The position numbers and the translations under genes were made by a program. Shown here one piece after another: positions 32,209 through 42,316 of a stretch of DNA of 64,000 nucleotides (position 1 is its first letter; each line of letters starts with the position of its first letter). The stretch lies in NCBI RefSeq assembly GCF_000709345.1, contig NZ_KL448323.1, forward strand, positions 2,486,346 to 2,550,345, in the 5' to 3' direction. The notes beneath the pieces were generated by a model. That model saw nothing but the letters and a program-made list of their open reading frames with translations. It did not search any database and had not been told where the DNA came from. Source of the stretch: Polaromonas glacialis (GTDB taxonomy: Bacteria; Pseudomonadota; Gammaproteobacteria; Burkholderiales; Burkholderiaceae_C).

Positions 32209-33357
32209 TCAGCGGATGATTTTCCCTTCCGGCGTGATGCTGACCAAGTCAATGGCCCGCACCGATTCGTATTTTTTGGCACGCAGGTTGACGCGGAAAC
32301 CGCCCAGGTTGAAGTCCGTCATGGAATTGAACGCTTTTTGCAAACCGGCGCGGTCCGGCTTGCCTCCGGCGGCAATGCTTCGCTGTACGCCTTCGGCAAA
32401 GCTGCGGGCGGCAATATAGCCTTCGACGCTTTCATAACTGGGCGACTGGTCGGTCTGGTTCAGCGCATCCAGATATTCCTTGACCAGGGGTATGGTGGCG
32501 CTGCGCGGCGAAGGAACGACCTGCGAAATGACAATGCCGCCGATTTCCTTGCCCAGCGCACTGAACAAAGGGTCGATGCCCACAACAGAAAAGGTCAGGA
32601 ACTGGCCGCCAAAACCCGCCTGGCGCATTTTCCGGATAAACGCTGCCGATGAATTGAACAGGCTGACCATGATGATGGCCTGGGGTTGGGACTTGATGAT
32701 CTGGGCCACGGCCGCATCGACCTGAGTGCTGTTGACGGGTGACAGGGCGCTGGTCACAAGAGGTGGCCGCTTCAGGTCCACCAGGGCGTTGTTCACGGCT
32801 GCCAGTCCCGCACGGCCCATGGCATCTTCTTCGGCAAATACCGCAATGCGTTCCTGGTTGAGCGTGGCGCAATGCCGCGCGACTTTGTAGGCCTCGTCGG
32901 CCAGCGCCGGACGAACATGAAACACATTGGCAAGCGCGGGATCGTGCAAGGTGTCGGACGCGGCAAAAGGCGCGAAAAACACAGTGCCGTTTGGCTTGGC
33001 GACGGCATAGGCAGCGTCGCAACTGGCCGTTCCGGCAAAGCCGAACAAGGCATCAACGCCTTCACTGATCAGCTTTTTGGCATTGGCGGCGGCCTTGGCC
33101 GGGTCGTAGCCGTCATCGAGCGCCTTGACCTCAATGCTGTAGCCGCCCACGCCGTTCGCGGCATTGATGGCGTCAAAGCAGATTTTGGCGCCATTCAAGT
33201 AGGCCAGGCCGATCTGGTCAGCCGCGCCAGTCAGCGGCACCGACTGGCCAATCGTCAGTTTTCGGCCTGCCTTGACGGCTTGAGCCCTGAGCGCGGGACT
33301 GGCAACGAGGGCGGCGCAAGAAGCGCTTCCCAGAATCAACGCACGGCGATTGAACAT
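32209..33357 (-). CDS. ABC transporter substrate-binding protein, LivK-type
   Basis: Codes for 382 residues. A signal peptide with a twin-arginine-like start (MFNRRALILGSASCAALVA, cleaved after about ALRAQA) precedes a periplasmic binding protein type 1 fold. LTIGQSVPLTGAADQIGLAYLNG is the usual start of branched-chain amino-acid binding proteins. AVFAEEDAMGRAGLAAVNNAL lies in the hinge. No permease or ATPase gene accompanies it here, so it is an orphan that would have to serve a transporter elsewhere or act in sensing. The ligand cannot be told from sequence. Confidence 0.85.
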   Translation of the reverse strand: MFNRRALILGSASCAALVASPALRAQAVKAGRKLTIGQSVPLTGAADQIGLAYLNGAKICFDAINAANGVGGYSIEVKALDDGYDPAKAAANAKKLISEGVDALFGFAGTASCDAAYAVAKPNGTVFFAPFAASDTLHDPALANVFHVRPALADEAYKVARHCATLNQERIAVFAEEDAMGRAGLAAVNNALVDLKRPPLVTSALSPVNSTQVDAAVAQIIKSQPQAIIMVSLFNSSAAFIRKMRQAGFGGQFLTFSVVGIDPLFSALGKEIGGIVISQVVPSPRSATIPLVKEYLDALNQTDQSPSYESVEGYIAARSFAEGVQRSIAAGGKPDRAGLQKAFNSMTDFNLGGFRVNLRAKKYESVRAIDLVSITPEGKIIR

Positions 33358-33887
33358 GATGCTTACCTTTTACCCAATTTAGAAGAGCAATCCAGAAACT
33401 GACCTGCTCGCTGTTATGTTGCAAACGCTTGAAGCCCAAGCATGTCACAAATAGTATTTTTTGTACCAAAAAGACCATGCAATGTAGGCATAACCTATTT
33501 CATATCCAGAGGTAAGCCCTGAATCAGCAAGAAAATCGTTGCCTGGAAGATTCTCTTTCCAGTCGCTGCACATCGAAAAGCCGAAGTTGCCATGCAAGCA
33601 GCATGCCAATGCAGTAGCCAAGACAAGGTAACCAGCCGGCCCATTGCCAGCTGCCGGCCTGCAACGCGCCTGAGCCAGGCAGCAGGCGAACACAGGGTCA
33701 GGCCGGGCAGGCTTCTGTTTGAAAAACTCCTGCGCCAGTCGCATGACCGCCGGCCCGAGCAGCCCGGGCCGGCGGCGGCTTGTCGAGATGCAGCGCCGCC
33801 ACCACGACCGCCGCCATCGCATAACGGGAAGCGGGCAGTGGGTGCGCCGTCTCAAGGGGCCAGGCTGCTCACCGCGAACCCGATGGA
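33358..33887. other. 530-base gap without a convincing gene
   Basis: It lies between dgt and the orphan binding protein gene. A 136-codon open frame on the minus strand (33445-33855) is mostly Arg/Cys/Trp-rich at its N-terminus and resembles nothing I know. The half near dgt is high in GC; the half near the binding protein gene (33358-33580) is AT-richer and holds a near-palindrome TTTTTTGTACCAAAAA at 33457-33472. It may contain gene remnants and the promoter of the binding protein gene, but I see no clear boxes. Confidence 0.4.
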
Positions 33888-35087
33888 TCAGGCGGGAAAG
33901 ACCGCATGGCCCTTGAGCCGCTCATGCTCCTTGCCGGCAAAGCGGTCGGTCATGCCGGCGATGTAGTCGGCCACCACGCGCTCGGGTTTGGCACCGGCGG
34001 CCTGCGGGCTGTCGCTACTGTCAAAACGGTCGATATGCGCCTGCGGCATCTGCGCCGGGTCGGCCATGTAGGCCTCGAACAGGTCGCGCACGACCTGCTG
34101 GGCCGCCTGCGTGGTCTGCGTCACCTGCGGATGGCGGTATAGATTTTGTAGCAGGAAGCGCTTGAGGGACGTGGACTGCAAGGCCATTTGATCTGAAAAG
34201 CAGACCAGACCCGCGTGCTGGCGAACCGCCTGGACATCGGCTGGCGCAGCCTGCTGGAGCGCCCGCCCGGTGGCATCAATCACGTCGTAAACCTGCGCGC
34301 TGAGCATGCGCCGTATGGTTTCAAACAGCAGGCGCCGGCCCTGCAGCCGGGGGTGGACGGCCAGCGTTTCGCGCCGGTAGCGGCTGAACAGCGGCACGTC
34401 CTCCAGCTGCTCCAGGCTCAGCAGGCCCGAGCGCACGCCGTCGTCCATGTCGTGGGCGTTGTAGGCGATTTCATCGGCCAGATTGGCCAGTTGCGCCTCC
34501 AGGCTGGGTTGCCGCCAGGCCGGCTCGTGGCCGGGCTGCTCGACAAACCGGCGGGCCACGCCGCCCGGCTCTCTGGCCTCGATGTGACGGGCGTTGCGTT
34601 TCGAGCAGTGCTTCAGGATGCCTTCGCGCGTCTCGAAGGTCAGGTTCAGGCCATCGTAGTCCGGGTAACGCTCTTCCAGCGCATCGACGACGCGCAGGCT
34701 TTGCAGGTTGTGCTCGAAGCCGGCGCTGTGCGGGTTGTGGTTCTTCAGGCAGGCGTTGAGCGCATCCTGCCCGGCATGGCCGAAAGGCGTGTGGCCCAGG
34801 TCGTGCGCCAGCGCAATCGCCTCGACCAGGTCTTCATTGAGCTGCAGGGTGCGGGCGATGGAACGGCCCAGTTGCGCGACTTCCAGCGAATGCGTCAGCC
34901 GGGTGCGAAACAGGTCGCCTTCGTGGTTCAGGAACACCTGGGTTTTGTAGACCAGCCGGCGGAACGCGGTCGAATGCACGATGCGGTCGCGGTCGCGCTG
35001 GAAGTCCGAGCGCGTCGGCGCCACCGGCTCGGGAATGCGGCGGCCGCGCGACAGGGCCGGATCACAGGCGTAGGCAGCCAGATTCAT
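33888..35087 (-). CDS. dgt: dGTPase-like HD-domain triphosphohydrolase
   Basis: Codes for 399 residues. The HD-domain metal ligands are visible in TRLTHSLEVAQLGR, ALAHDLGHTPFGHAGQ and LADEIAYNAHDMDDG. The N-terminal RDRDRIVHSTAFRRLVYKTQVF is characteristic of the family. It hydrolyses dGTP, or dNTPs more generally in the short-form homologues, to the nucleoside and triphosphate. It follows aroB after 84 bases that hold an R1 repeat; dgt after aroKB is a common betaproteobacterial order. Confidence 0.92.
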   Translation of the reverse strand: MNLAAYACDPALSRGRRIPEPVAPTRSDFQRDRDRIVHSTAFRRLVYKTQVFLNHEGDLFRTRLTHSLEVAQLGRSIARTLQLNEDLVEAIALAHDLGHTPFGHAGQDALNACLKNHNPHSAGFEHNLQSLRVVDALEERYPDYDGLNLTFETREGILKHCSKRNARHIEAREPGGVARRFVEQPGHEPAWRQPSLEAQLANLADEIAYNAHDMDDGVRSGLLSLEQLEDVPLFSRYRRETLAVHPRLQGRRLLFETIRRMLSAQVYDVIDATGRALQQAAPADVQAVRQHAGLVCFSDQMALQSTSLKRFLLQNLYRHPQVTQTTQAAQQVVRDLFEAYMADPAQMPQAHIDRFDSSDSPQAAGAKPERVVADYIAGMTDRFAGKEHERLKGHAVFPA

Positions 35088-35091
35088 GATT

Positions 35092-35165
35092 TATGCATCA
35101 AAAATGCCGATTGCGCAGTATCCACGGGTGCAAGCAGCTATTAATTTCATAGTAGATTGCAAAAC
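35092..35165 (+). repeat. R1 interspersed repeat, aroB-dgt junction
   Basis: CAAAAATGCCGATTGCGCAG, TATCCACGGGTGCAAGCAGC, TATTAATTTCATAGTAGATT. A diverged copy with one stem partly degraded. Confidence 0.68.
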
Positions 35166-35171
35166 TGCTGG

Positions 35172-36296
35172 TCAGGCGCAGCACAGGTCGATGATCTCGC
35201 GCACCAGCGCATCGGGCGCGGCGCAGACGGCAGCCTTGCCGGGGCCGTCGATCACCACGAAACGAATCTCGCCGGCTTCGGATTTCTTGTCCACGCGCAT
35301 CAGGTCGAGGTAGCGGCCTGCGTTGTCGGCGCTTGAGAGCACCGGGCCCTTGACCGGCAGCCCGGCGCGCTCGATCAGCATGCTCAAGCGACTGACAAAA
35401 GCCGCATCCACCCGGCCCAGTCGCTGCGACAGATGCGCCGCCATCACCATGCCGCAACCGACACCCTCGCCGTGCAGCCATTTGCCGTAGCCCAAACCGG
35501 ATTCGATCGCGTGGCCAAAGGTGTGGCCGAAATTCAGGATCGCCCGCAGGCCCGATTCGCGCTCGTCCTGGCCGACCACCCAGGCCTTGATCTCGCAGCT
35601 GCGCTGGATGGCATGCGCCAGCGCGGCCGGGTCCTTGGCCAGCAGCGCGTCGAGATTCGTTTCCAGCCAGCCGAGGAAAGCCATGTCGGCAATCGGCCCG
35701 TACTTGATGACTTCGGCCAGGCCGGCGCTCAGTTCGCGGTCGGGCAATGTCTTGAGCGCGTCCAGGTCGCACACCACCAGTTGCGGCTGGTAAAACGCGC
35801 CAATCATGTTCTTGCCCAGCGGATGGTTAATGGCGGTCTTGCCGCCCACCGACGAGTCCACCTGCGCCAGCAGCGTCGTCGGCACCTGCACGAAGGGCAC
35901 GCCGCGCATGTAGCTGGCGGCGGCAAAGCCGGTCATGTCGCCGACCACGCCGCCGCCGAGGGCAAACAGCACGGTCTTGCGGTCGCAGCCGTTTTCGAGC
36001 AGCGCATCGAAAATCAATTGCAGCGTCGGCCAGTCCTTGTGCGCCTCGCCATCGGGCAGCGTGACCAGCAGCACCCGGGCATAGTGCGCGCGCAGGGCTT
36101 CGGTCAGTTGCGCCGCATACAGGGGCGCCACGGTCGTGTTGGACACCACGAGCGCCGTCGAGGCCTTGGGAAGGTGCTGGTAGGTTTGCGCATTGCCGAG
36201 CAAACCGGTCCCGATCACGATGGGGTAGCTGCGTTCGGCCAGGTTGATGTGGACCTGCGCCGTTGCGGGAGAAAAGAAAGGATTTGCTTGCATCAC
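35172..36296 (-). CDS. aroB: 3-dehydroquinate synthase
   Basis: Codes for 374 residues. NAD-binding is shown by [22 protein letters not shown], and the substrate and metal site by [22 protein letters not shown] plus [14 protein letters not shown], which supplies the zinc-binding histidines. It converts DAHP to 3-dehydroquinate, the second step of the shikimate pathway. It follows aroK after 86 bases with no clear regulatory signal. A second ATG directly behind the first (36293) is an alternative start. Confidence 0.95.
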   Translation of the reverse strand: MMQANPFFSPATAQVHINLAERSYPIVIGTGLLGNAQTYQHLPKASTALVVSNTTVAPLYAAQLTEALRAHYARVLLVTLPDGEAHKDWPTLQLIFDALLENGCDRKTVLFALGGGVVGDMTGFAAASYMRGVPFVQVPTTLLAQVDSSVGGKTAINHPLGKNMIGAFYQPQLVVCDLDALKTLPDRELSAGLAEVIKYGPIADMAFLGWLETNLDALLAKDPAALAHAIQRSCEIKAWVVGQDERESGLRAILNFGHTFGHAIESGLGYGKWLHGEGVGCGMVMAAHLSQRLGRVDAAFVSRLSMLIERAGLPVKGPVLSSADNAGRYLDLMRVDKKSEAGEIRFVVIDGPGKAAVCAAPDALVREIIDLCCA

Positions 36297-36382
36297 CGAA
36301 GTGTAGAGGCACTTTTCGGCAGGGATTGACGAGCTGCTGTATTACGCGGCGTCGAGGGTCAACACTGCTGAATGGCGCGGCT

Positions 36383-36919
36383 TCATGACCCCGGAACGAT
36401 GCCCGCCAGTTCGAGCTGCATGGCGATCATGTTGACCAGTGTGGACACCGAGGGGCGGCCGGTCTCGATGACGAAATGCGCGGTTTCGCGGTACAGCGGG
36501 TCGCGTTGGGTATACAGGTCGCGCAGGCGGCCAAGCGGGTCGGCAACCTGCAGCAAAGGGCGGCTGACATCGTGCCGGAGCCGGCGAAACAGCTCCTCGG
36601 GTGAAGAACGCAAGTACACCACATGGCTCCGGTCATGCAGGCGCTGGCGGTTGGCCGGACGCAGCACCGCGCCGCCGCCGGTCGAAAGCACCCCGCCCGC
36701 CAGGCCGGTCAACTCATCAATGACGGATTCCTCGACATCGCGAAAGCTGACCTCCCCTTCCCGCTCGAAATAATCGCGGATGGAGCAGCCGAGACGCTCC
36801 TCGATGACGTGGTCGGAGTCGAGGAAAGCGAGCTTCAGCCGCCGGGCGAGTTGTCGCCCGACGGTGGATTTACCGGAGCCGGGGAGGCCTACGAGGGCGA
36901 TCACCCGTGGAGTCCTCAA
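36383..36919 (-). CDS. aroK: Shikimate kinase
   Basis: Codes for 178 residues. Walker A is [20 protein letters not shown], the shikimate-binding Asp is in [10 protein letters not shown], and [15 protein letters not shown] and the LID-region [15 protein letters not shown] follow. It phosphorylates shikimate with ATP, the fifth shikimate-pathway step. The start overlaps the stop of the Ig-like lipoprotein gene by four bases, so translation is probably coupled to that gene and, through it, to the pil operon. Confidence 0.95.
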   Translation of the reverse strand: MRTPRVIALVGLPGSGKSTVGRQLARRLKLAFLDSDHVIEERLGCSIRDYFEREGEVSFRDVEESVIDELTGLAGGVLSTGGGAVLRPANRQRLHDRSHVVYLRSSPEELFRRLRHDVSRPLLQVADPLGRLRDLYTQRDPLYRETAHFVIETGRPSVSTLVNMIAMQLELAGIVPGS

Positions 36920-38901
36920 TAGCTATATGGAGAAGGGGGAAGAGCGCAAGGCGGACCGAAGTCCGGAACGCTTTGAGCCAAGCGGAAAATGGTTGATTTT
37001 CCGGTTTCGGTACCGCTAGAACTGACCGTTGCGGTCAACTTGTTAATAACCCAAAGGGCCGAACCTTTTAAGTAAGTCAAATTGAAAGCAGCAGTTCCAC
37101 TCGCATCGGTAACCACAGTAGAGGGTACGCCTCCACCATCTGAATTTTGGGGAGTCAGATTGCCGTCCAGCGTAGCTGGTGGCGCGGCAACAGCCGGCTG
37201 CACGATCGGACATGAGCCCGCATCGGCAACAGTGGTCAGTGTGCGTTTCCCATCTTCGCCTGGATCTAGGGAACCATTGCCATTCACGTCTTCAGAGCAA
37301 TAAGTTGCATTAGCAGCAACCGTGCAAGCACCTCCCAGACTGAACGCCACAGGTCGCATACGCAAAGTCACGATCTGGTTAGGCACCGGGTTGTTATTGG
37401 CATCTGTGACCTGTACTGAATAGGCTTGAATATACAAAGTCTTGTCAGAACTTTCCCCTAATACGGACGCAGGACCAAATGCAACCGACAACGCTTGGCC
37501 ACCAATAGTGATTTTTGCGGAGCTGTTCGAAGGCAGTTTATCGGTCTGCACGACGGGGCTGGAATTCTGGATCATGGCGGAAATCACGATTCCGTTTGAA
37601 ATGGAAACAGCAGTACCAGCGGTGAACGTTGCAACCGCATTACCTGCACTATTGGTATAGGCAAGTGCAGGCGTCAGAGACTCACCGGCTCCTGGCCCTC
37701 CTGTCATTGAAAACAGGATTGGAACGTTGGCAACAGACTGATCCGTCGAACCGTTTGAGGTCACTGCGCGCGCCGTTATCGTGAGCGAACTCTGGTTTCC
37801 AGCAGTAGCAATCGGCAAAGTAGTCTGGCTTGCAGTCAGGAGAATTTTGTTGGCTGCCGACACCGGCGGAGAAACTGCCAAAGTGAGGCTCACAGTTCGA
37901 GGTGAAGGCGTATTGTTGTCAATCATGGTGATTGATGCAGTGCCTGCTTGCGGGACCGTCAAATCGGCAGAGGCATTTCCGCCGACCACAGGAATGCTCT
38001 GGCTTAAAGCCCCGTTTGCAAATGTTCCCAACGTCGTCGCGAAAGTTACCGTAGTCGCTCCAGGTGCCGACACTGTTATGGTCTGCGCAATATTCGTTAC
38101 CAAGACAGCATTATTTGCCGGAGCAGTGACTGCCAGCACCGTCGCTGGAAAATTACTGGTGTATACCTGGGATTTAGCATTGCCCAGCGCAGACACATTG
38201 ATGCTCGCACCGCCCACGGTCAACCCAGAAACTGTCACTATCGCAACACCGGAACTATTAGTCACGCCAGTTGGGGCACTCAAGCCAAGAATCGCAGGGT
38301 CAGTTGCAGCAAAAGATACCGTTACCCCCTGCATAGCCACTCCAAATACGTCTTTGACCGTGGCGTTCAGTGTTGTAGTGGGACCGCCAACAATTAGCGA
38401 TGATGTACCAGAATTAGTCACGGCGACGCTTGCGCCAATCACGTTAATCTGAGCTGTTGCTGGGCTGGCCGTGCATCCTGCACACGAAGCTGTGAGCGTA
38501 GAAATACGCTTTGTTTGATCAGATGAGACCGCAATCATGGTGACCGTTGCACCGGTAGCTGTGGTTACGACAGATGGACTACTTAATATGACCCCATTCG
38601 TAGCCGAAAGGTCAATCGTCGCGCCTGCCACTGAGGCATTTCCACTGGTTAGGGCAAAAACCGTGAACGTTACCAAGGAGCTTCCATCAGCGTTCAAAGC
38701 GGTTACGCTGGAGTTGATCCTAATTGCTGCAACATCGGCATTCGCACTTGGTACGGTTGGTGTTGGTGTTGGTGTTGTTGTTGGTGTTGTTGGTGTAGTA
38801 CCGCCGCCGGAGCTACTGATCCCTGCGCTCCCTCCGCCCCCGCCACAACCCACCAAAGCAACAGCCAGCACACCAGCTGATAGATATTTAAACAACTTCA
38901 T
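36916..38901 (-). CDS. Large Ig-like (Big_1-type) surface lipoprotein, unknown function
   Basis: Codes for 661 residues. A lipoprotein signal ends in the lipobox LVGC followed by a Gly run, then a Ser/Thr/Pro linker (about 30-52). Four to five bacterial Ig-like repeats of about 90-100 residues follow (roughly 55-155, 156-250, 251-345, 346-450 and 470-640), each with the GVTNSSGVA or [12 protein letters not shown] type of turn seen in invasin/intimin-like Big_1 domains. The last part contains [13 protein letters not shown], which looks like a calcium-binding loop, and a few Cys that may form disulfides. The DNA is clearly AT-richer than its neighbours. It lies 34 bases behind pilQ and overlaps aroK. 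A pilus-linked adhesin or secretin accessory is inference only. Confidence 0.75.
   Translation of the reverse strand: MKLFKYLSAGVLAVALVGCGGGGGSAGISSSGGGTTPTTPTTTPTPTPTVPSANADVAAIRINSSVTALNADGSSLVTFTVFALTSGNASVAGATIDLSATNGVILSSPSVVTTATGATVTMIAVSSDQTKRISTLTASCAGCTASPATAQINVIGASVAVTNSGTSSLIVGGPTTTLNATVKDVFGVAMQGVTVSFAATDPAILGLSAPTGVTNSSGVAIVTVSGLTVGGASINVSALGNAKSQVYTSNFPATVLAVTAPANNAVLVTNIAQTITVSAPGATTVTFATTLGTFANGALSQSIPVVGGNASADLTVPQAGTASITMIDNNTPSPRTVSLTLAVSPPVSAANKILLTASQTTLPIATAGNQSSLTITARAVTSNGSTDQSVANVPILFSMTGGPGAGESLTPALAYTNSAGNAVATFTAGTAVSISNGIVISAMIQNSSPVVQTDKLPSNSSAKITIGGQALSVAFGPASVLGESSDKTLYIQAYSVQVTDANNNPVPNQIVTLRMRPVAFSLGGACTVAANATYCSEDVNGNGSLDPGEDGKRTLTTVADAGSCPIVQPAVAAPPATLDGNLTPQNSDGGGVPSTVVTDASGTAAFNLTYLKGSALWVINKLTATVSSSGTETGKSTIFRLAQSVPDFGPPCALPPSPYSY
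38757..38795. repeat. Simple repeat coding a Thr/Pro linker
   Basis: Plus-strand GTTGGT/GTT units encode Thr-Pro repeats just after the lipidation site of the Ig-like lipoprotein. Slippage would change the linker length by whole codons. Confidence 0.55.
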
Positions 38902-38934
38902 TTCACTCTTCCCTACTTCAGAAATAAATTCTTG

Positions 38935-41073
38935 TTATCGCGCACCAGCGCGGTCCGTAATCATCTTCGGCGTGATGAACACCAGCATTTCCTGTTTCCG
39001 GGACGTGCGTTCGCGGCTCTTGAAGAGGTTGCCCAGGTAAGGCACATCGCCCAACAGCGGAACCTTGGTTTCATTGTTGGTTTCTTCGAGCGTGAAGATG
39101 CCGCCAATCACCACCGTGCCGCCGTTCTCGACCAGCACCTGGGTCTTGATGTGTTTGGTGTCGATCGCAATGCCGGCGGCGGTGGTTTCACCGCGGCTGT
39201 CCTTGTTCACGTCCAGGTCCAGAATGATGTTGCCTTCGGGCGTGATTTGCGGCGTGACTTCTAGCTTCAGGTTGGCCTTGCGAAATGCCAGCGACGTGGC
39301 GCCGCTGGAAGTGGCGGTCTGGTAGGGGAATTCGGTGCCCTGCTCGATCAGCGCCTTAACCTGGTCCGCCGTGACCACGCGCGGGCTGGAAACGATCTTT
39401 CCCTTGCCATCGGCTTCGAGCGCCGACAGTTCCAGATTGAGGAAGCGGTTCGCCGCTGCATTGAAAATCGACACCGCGAACGAAGCCGCATTGTTCGCAA
39501 CGCCGAGCGTTGAAGCGGGAAAGCTGACGAAATTGCCACTGGTGTCAGCAGCCGTCGCGCCGTAGTTGGTGCCCAGCGTGACATTGGTATTGCCATTGGA
39601 CAAGGCACCGGCTGCGCCAATCATCCCGCCGCCCAGCCTCACGCCCAAGGACCGGCCGAACGTGTCGGACGCCTCGACGATGCGCGCTTCAATCAGCACC
39701 TGGCGTACGGCAATGTCCAACTTGCCAATAAAGCTCTGCACCTGTTCAAGTTTGGAAGGAATGTCGGTGACAAACAACTGGTTGGTTCGCGGCTCGGCAA
39801 TCACGCTGCCCCGACTGGACAGTATCCGGGCCGTGTTTGAGCCTGCGCCGCCAGCGGAAATCTGCGCGGCAATTTCACTGGCCTTGGCATAATTGATCTG
39901 GAACGACTGCGTGCGAACCGCTTCCAGGCCCTGAATCGCCACGCGGGACTCCAGTTCCTGCTTGTCCTTGGCCGCCAGTTCGTCCTTGGGGGCGATCAGC
40001 AGCACATTGCCTGTCTTGCGCATGCCCAAACTTTTGGCTTGCAGGATGATGTCCAGCGCCTGGTCCCATGGCACGTCTTTCAGGCGCAAGGTCACCGAGC
40101 CGGTGACCGTGTCCGAGGTGACCACATTGAAGTTGGTGAAGTCGGCAATCACCTGCAGCAGCGAACGGATTTCAATGTTCTGGAAATTCAGCGAGAGTTT
40201 TTCGCCATTGAATCCCGCTCCCTGGGTCAGCTTGTCGGGGTCTACCTTTTGCGGGCGCACTTCGAGCACGAACTGGTTGTCGCTCTGGTAGGCGCTTTGC
40301 TCCCACTGGCCGGTGGGTTCCACCACCATGCGAACCTTGTCGCCCACCTGCGAGGTGGTGACGGTTTGGACCGGGGTTCCGAAATCAGTGACATCGATCC
40401 GGCGGCGAAGCCCTTCGGGCAGGGCGGTTTTCAGGAACTCCACCACCACAGTCTTGCCCTGCTGGCGAATGTCCACGCCGACTTCGTTGTTCGGCAGGGC
40501 GACCACGATGCGGCCCGAGTTGTTGGGCCCGCGCCGGAAATCGATGTCCCTCAAAGGCAGTGTGTCGCGGTTGCGGCTTTCGGCAAACACCGGGGCTGCG
40601 GCCACAGAAGGCGCTGCCCCCGCCTGCGAATCCAGAACGATCAGCAAGGACTTGCCTTGCAGCTCGGCCTTGTAAGCCGTCGGCGTTTTCAAATTGAGGA
40701 CGACGCGGGTACGCTCGCCGGCCTGGATCACGTTGGCGGAGCGCATGTTGCCCAGGTTGATTTCTATCGCCGAGCGGCCCAGTGAATTGCTGACGCCCTG
40801 AAAGTCAAGAGCAATGCGGGCAGGCGACTGAATGATAAAGCCTGTGGGAACGCTGGCCAGTGGTTCGGCCAGTTCGATGCGGATCACTTCCGACCCGCCC
40901 TGCACCGAGCCTGAAACGGCCTGGATGGAATTTTCTGCCCTGACCAGCAGGGGCATGCTCCCCACCACCACCATCACCCCCAGCAATGCGCGGCGCACGA
41001 CGCGCCCCAGCAAACGCGGCAGACTTTCTTGCGCTCTCGCCTTCACTGCCAATTCCGCTGTCTGCTTGTTCAT
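38935..41073 (-). CDS. pilQ: Type IV pilus secretin
   Basis: Codes for 712 residues from the ATG at 41073, which overlaps the pilP stop (ATGA) and has AGAGGAAAAG before it; the frame extends 15 codons further up without support. A signal peptide (about 30-48) is followed by two AMIN domains that bind peptidoglycan, a secretin N0/STN domain (NIEIRSLLQVIADFTNFNVV), an N1 domain and the C-terminal secretin beta-barrel ending in VPLLGDVPYLGNLFKSRER. PilQ forms the outer-membrane pore for the pilus fibre. Confidence 0.95.
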   Translation of the reverse strand: MNKQTAELAVKARAQESLPRLLGRVVRRALLGVMVVVGSMPLLVRAENSIQAVSGSVQGGSEVIRIELAEPLASVPTGFIIQSPARIALDFQGVSNSLGRSAIEINLGNMRSANVIQAGERTRVVLNLKTPTAYKAELQGKSLLIVLDSQAGAAPSVAAAPVFAESRNRDTLPLRDIDFRRGPNNSGRIVVALPNNEVGVDIRQQGKTVVVEFLKTALPEGLRRRIDVTDFGTPVQTVTTSQVGDKVRMVVEPTGQWEQSAYQSDNQFVLEVRPQKVDPDKLTQGAGFNGEKLSLNFQNIEIRSLLQVIADFTNFNVVTSDTVTGSVTLRLKDVPWDQALDIILQAKSLGMRKTGNVLLIAPKDELAAKDKQELESRVAIQGLEAVRTQSFQINYAKASEIAAQISAGGAGSNTARILSSRGSVIAEPRTNQLFVTDIPSKLEQVQSFIGKLDIAVRQVLIEARIVEASDTFGRSLGVRLGGGMIGAAGALSNGNTNVTLGTNYGATAADTSGNFVSFPASTLGVANNAASFAVSIFNAAANRFLNLELSALEADGKGKIVSSPRVVTADQVKALIEQGTEFPYQTATSSGATSLAFRKANLKLEVTPQITPEGNIILDLDVNKDSRGETTAAGIAIDTKHIKTQVLVENGGTVVIGGIFTLEETNNETKVPLLGDVPYLGNLFKSRERTSRKQEMLVFITPKMITDRAGAR

Positions 41074-41621
41074 TTCTTTTCCTCTAGAAGCTGTAAAGTC
41101 GCTGGCCGCTCTGTCCACTCGCCTGCTGCGTCCTGCACGATTTCACGCAACACCACACTGGCTTCGGTCACGGAAGTAATACGGCCATAGTTCTGGCCCA
41201 GATAATTGCCGACGCGCACCTGGTAGATCAGGTTGTCAACCCGCACCAGCGCTACGGGCCGCCCGGCTTTTGTCAGAGTGCCGACCATGGCTACGCTGTC
41301 CAGCGGCGTTGCCTCCAGCGGCTCCTTGCGCCGGGTGAGTTCCGGCGTGATCAACGCTGCATTGGAGTTGGACTGGCTGGAATCGCGTTTGAGCGCCTGC
41401 ACCAGTTTTTGATTGCTGAAAGGCTCGATCGAGCTTTCCTGGCCGTAAGTTTGCGGCGTGAACTTGGTCGGTTGCTGCAAGGGCGCGACCTTGGGACGCG
41501 CCATGTCGCGCTGGGCAGTCATCCATTGCTGCAGTTCCTCCTGATCCGATGAACCGCAAGCTGCCAGCAAAAGCAGGCTGCATGCCACCGTCAGGGCAAG
41601 GGCTTGTCGAACAAGGCTCAT
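41070..41621 (-). CDS. pilP: Type IV pilus lipoprotein PilP
   Basis: Codes for 183 residues. The signal ends in the lipobox LLAAC, and the C-terminal half has the PilP beta-sandwich pattern (RVDNLIYQVRVGNYLGQNYGRI). PilP is an inner-membrane lipoprotein that links PilN/PilO to the PilQ secretin. It overlaps pilO and pilQ by four bases each. Confidence 0.94.
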   Translation of the reverse strand: MSLVRQALALTVACSLLLLAACGSSDQEELQQWMTAQRDMARPKVAPLQQPTKFTPQTYGQESSIEPFSNQKLVQALKRDSSQSNSNAALITPELTRRKEPLEATPLDSVAMVGTLTKAGRPVALVRVDNLIYQVRVGNYLGQNYGRITSVTEASVVLREIVQDAAGEWTERPATLQLLEEKK

Positions 41622-42295
41622 TTCTTGGCTCCTTTGGCCAAAGCATTCTTGCTCTGCTGCATGATTTCTTCACTGTCCAGATAGCGGAAGGTCTTCGCCA
41701 TGGCGTCCATGACCAGGTTGCCATCTTTTGCTGGAGTGATGGCCATGTTGTTCAGCGTCACAATCCGCGAAAGATTGGCGATGTCGGCTGCAAAGGCACC
41801 CATGTCGTGGTACTGGCCCGTGACCCTGACCGCGATAGGCAATTCAGCGTAGTAATCCTTGACAATGACTTGACCCGGCCGGAACAGTTCGAACTGAAGA
41901 CTACGCCCCAGGCCGGCCTGGTTGATGTCGGACAGCAAGGCGTCCATTTCAGCCTTGCTGGGCAACTGCTTTTCAAGCTGCGTCACATACTGCTGAACCT
42001 GTTCACGCTGTTTCCTTAGCGCTTCAAGATTGACCGCCTGCGTCAGCTTGCCGGTGTAGTCCTGCCGGAGCTGAACTTCCTTGGCCTTTTCAGCCGTCAG
42101 TTCTTCATCCGCTGCACTCAGCCACACAAACCACAGCGCCACCACCACCGCGATCGTGAGGGCAACACACAGGAGATAGCGCGGGAAAGACGGCCAGGAC
42201 GACGGATCGTTCGGGTCCAGTCCGGTGAACTGGTTCTGGATACGGCTTTGAAAGGCTGCAAAATCAAAGGAGGGTTTGGACGTTTTTTTTGCCAT
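41618..42295 (-). CDS. pilO: Type IV pilus assembly protein PilO
   Basis: Codes for 225 residues. One membrane helix (about 44-62) is followed by a coiled coil (about 70-110) and a ferredoxin-like periplasmic domain. PYLLC-type FPRYLLCVALTIAVVVALWF is the anchor. PilO heterodimerises with PilN in the alignment subcomplex. The gap to pilN is 21 bases, the only non-overlapping junction of the operon. Confidence 0.93.
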   Translation of the reverse strand: MAKKTSKPSFDFAAFQSRIQNQFTGLDPNDPSSWPSFPRYLLCVALTIAVVVALWFVWLSAADEELTAEKAKEVQLRQDYTGKLTQAVNLEALRKQREQVQQYVTQLEKQLPSKAEMDALLSDINQAGLGRSLQFELFRPGQVIVKDYYAELPIAVRVTGQYHDMGAFAADIANLSRIVTLNNMAITPAKDGNLVMDAMAKTFRYLDSEEIMQQSKNALAKGAKK

Positions 42296-42316
42296 GATCA
42301 GTTCATTCGTGCCGCA

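Noticed and set aside
33445..33855. A 136-codon minus-strand frame in the gap before dgt
   Set aside because: The Arg/Trp/Cys-rich start and lack of any recognisable segment or ribosome-binding site make coding unlikely; listed as a gene-poor gap.
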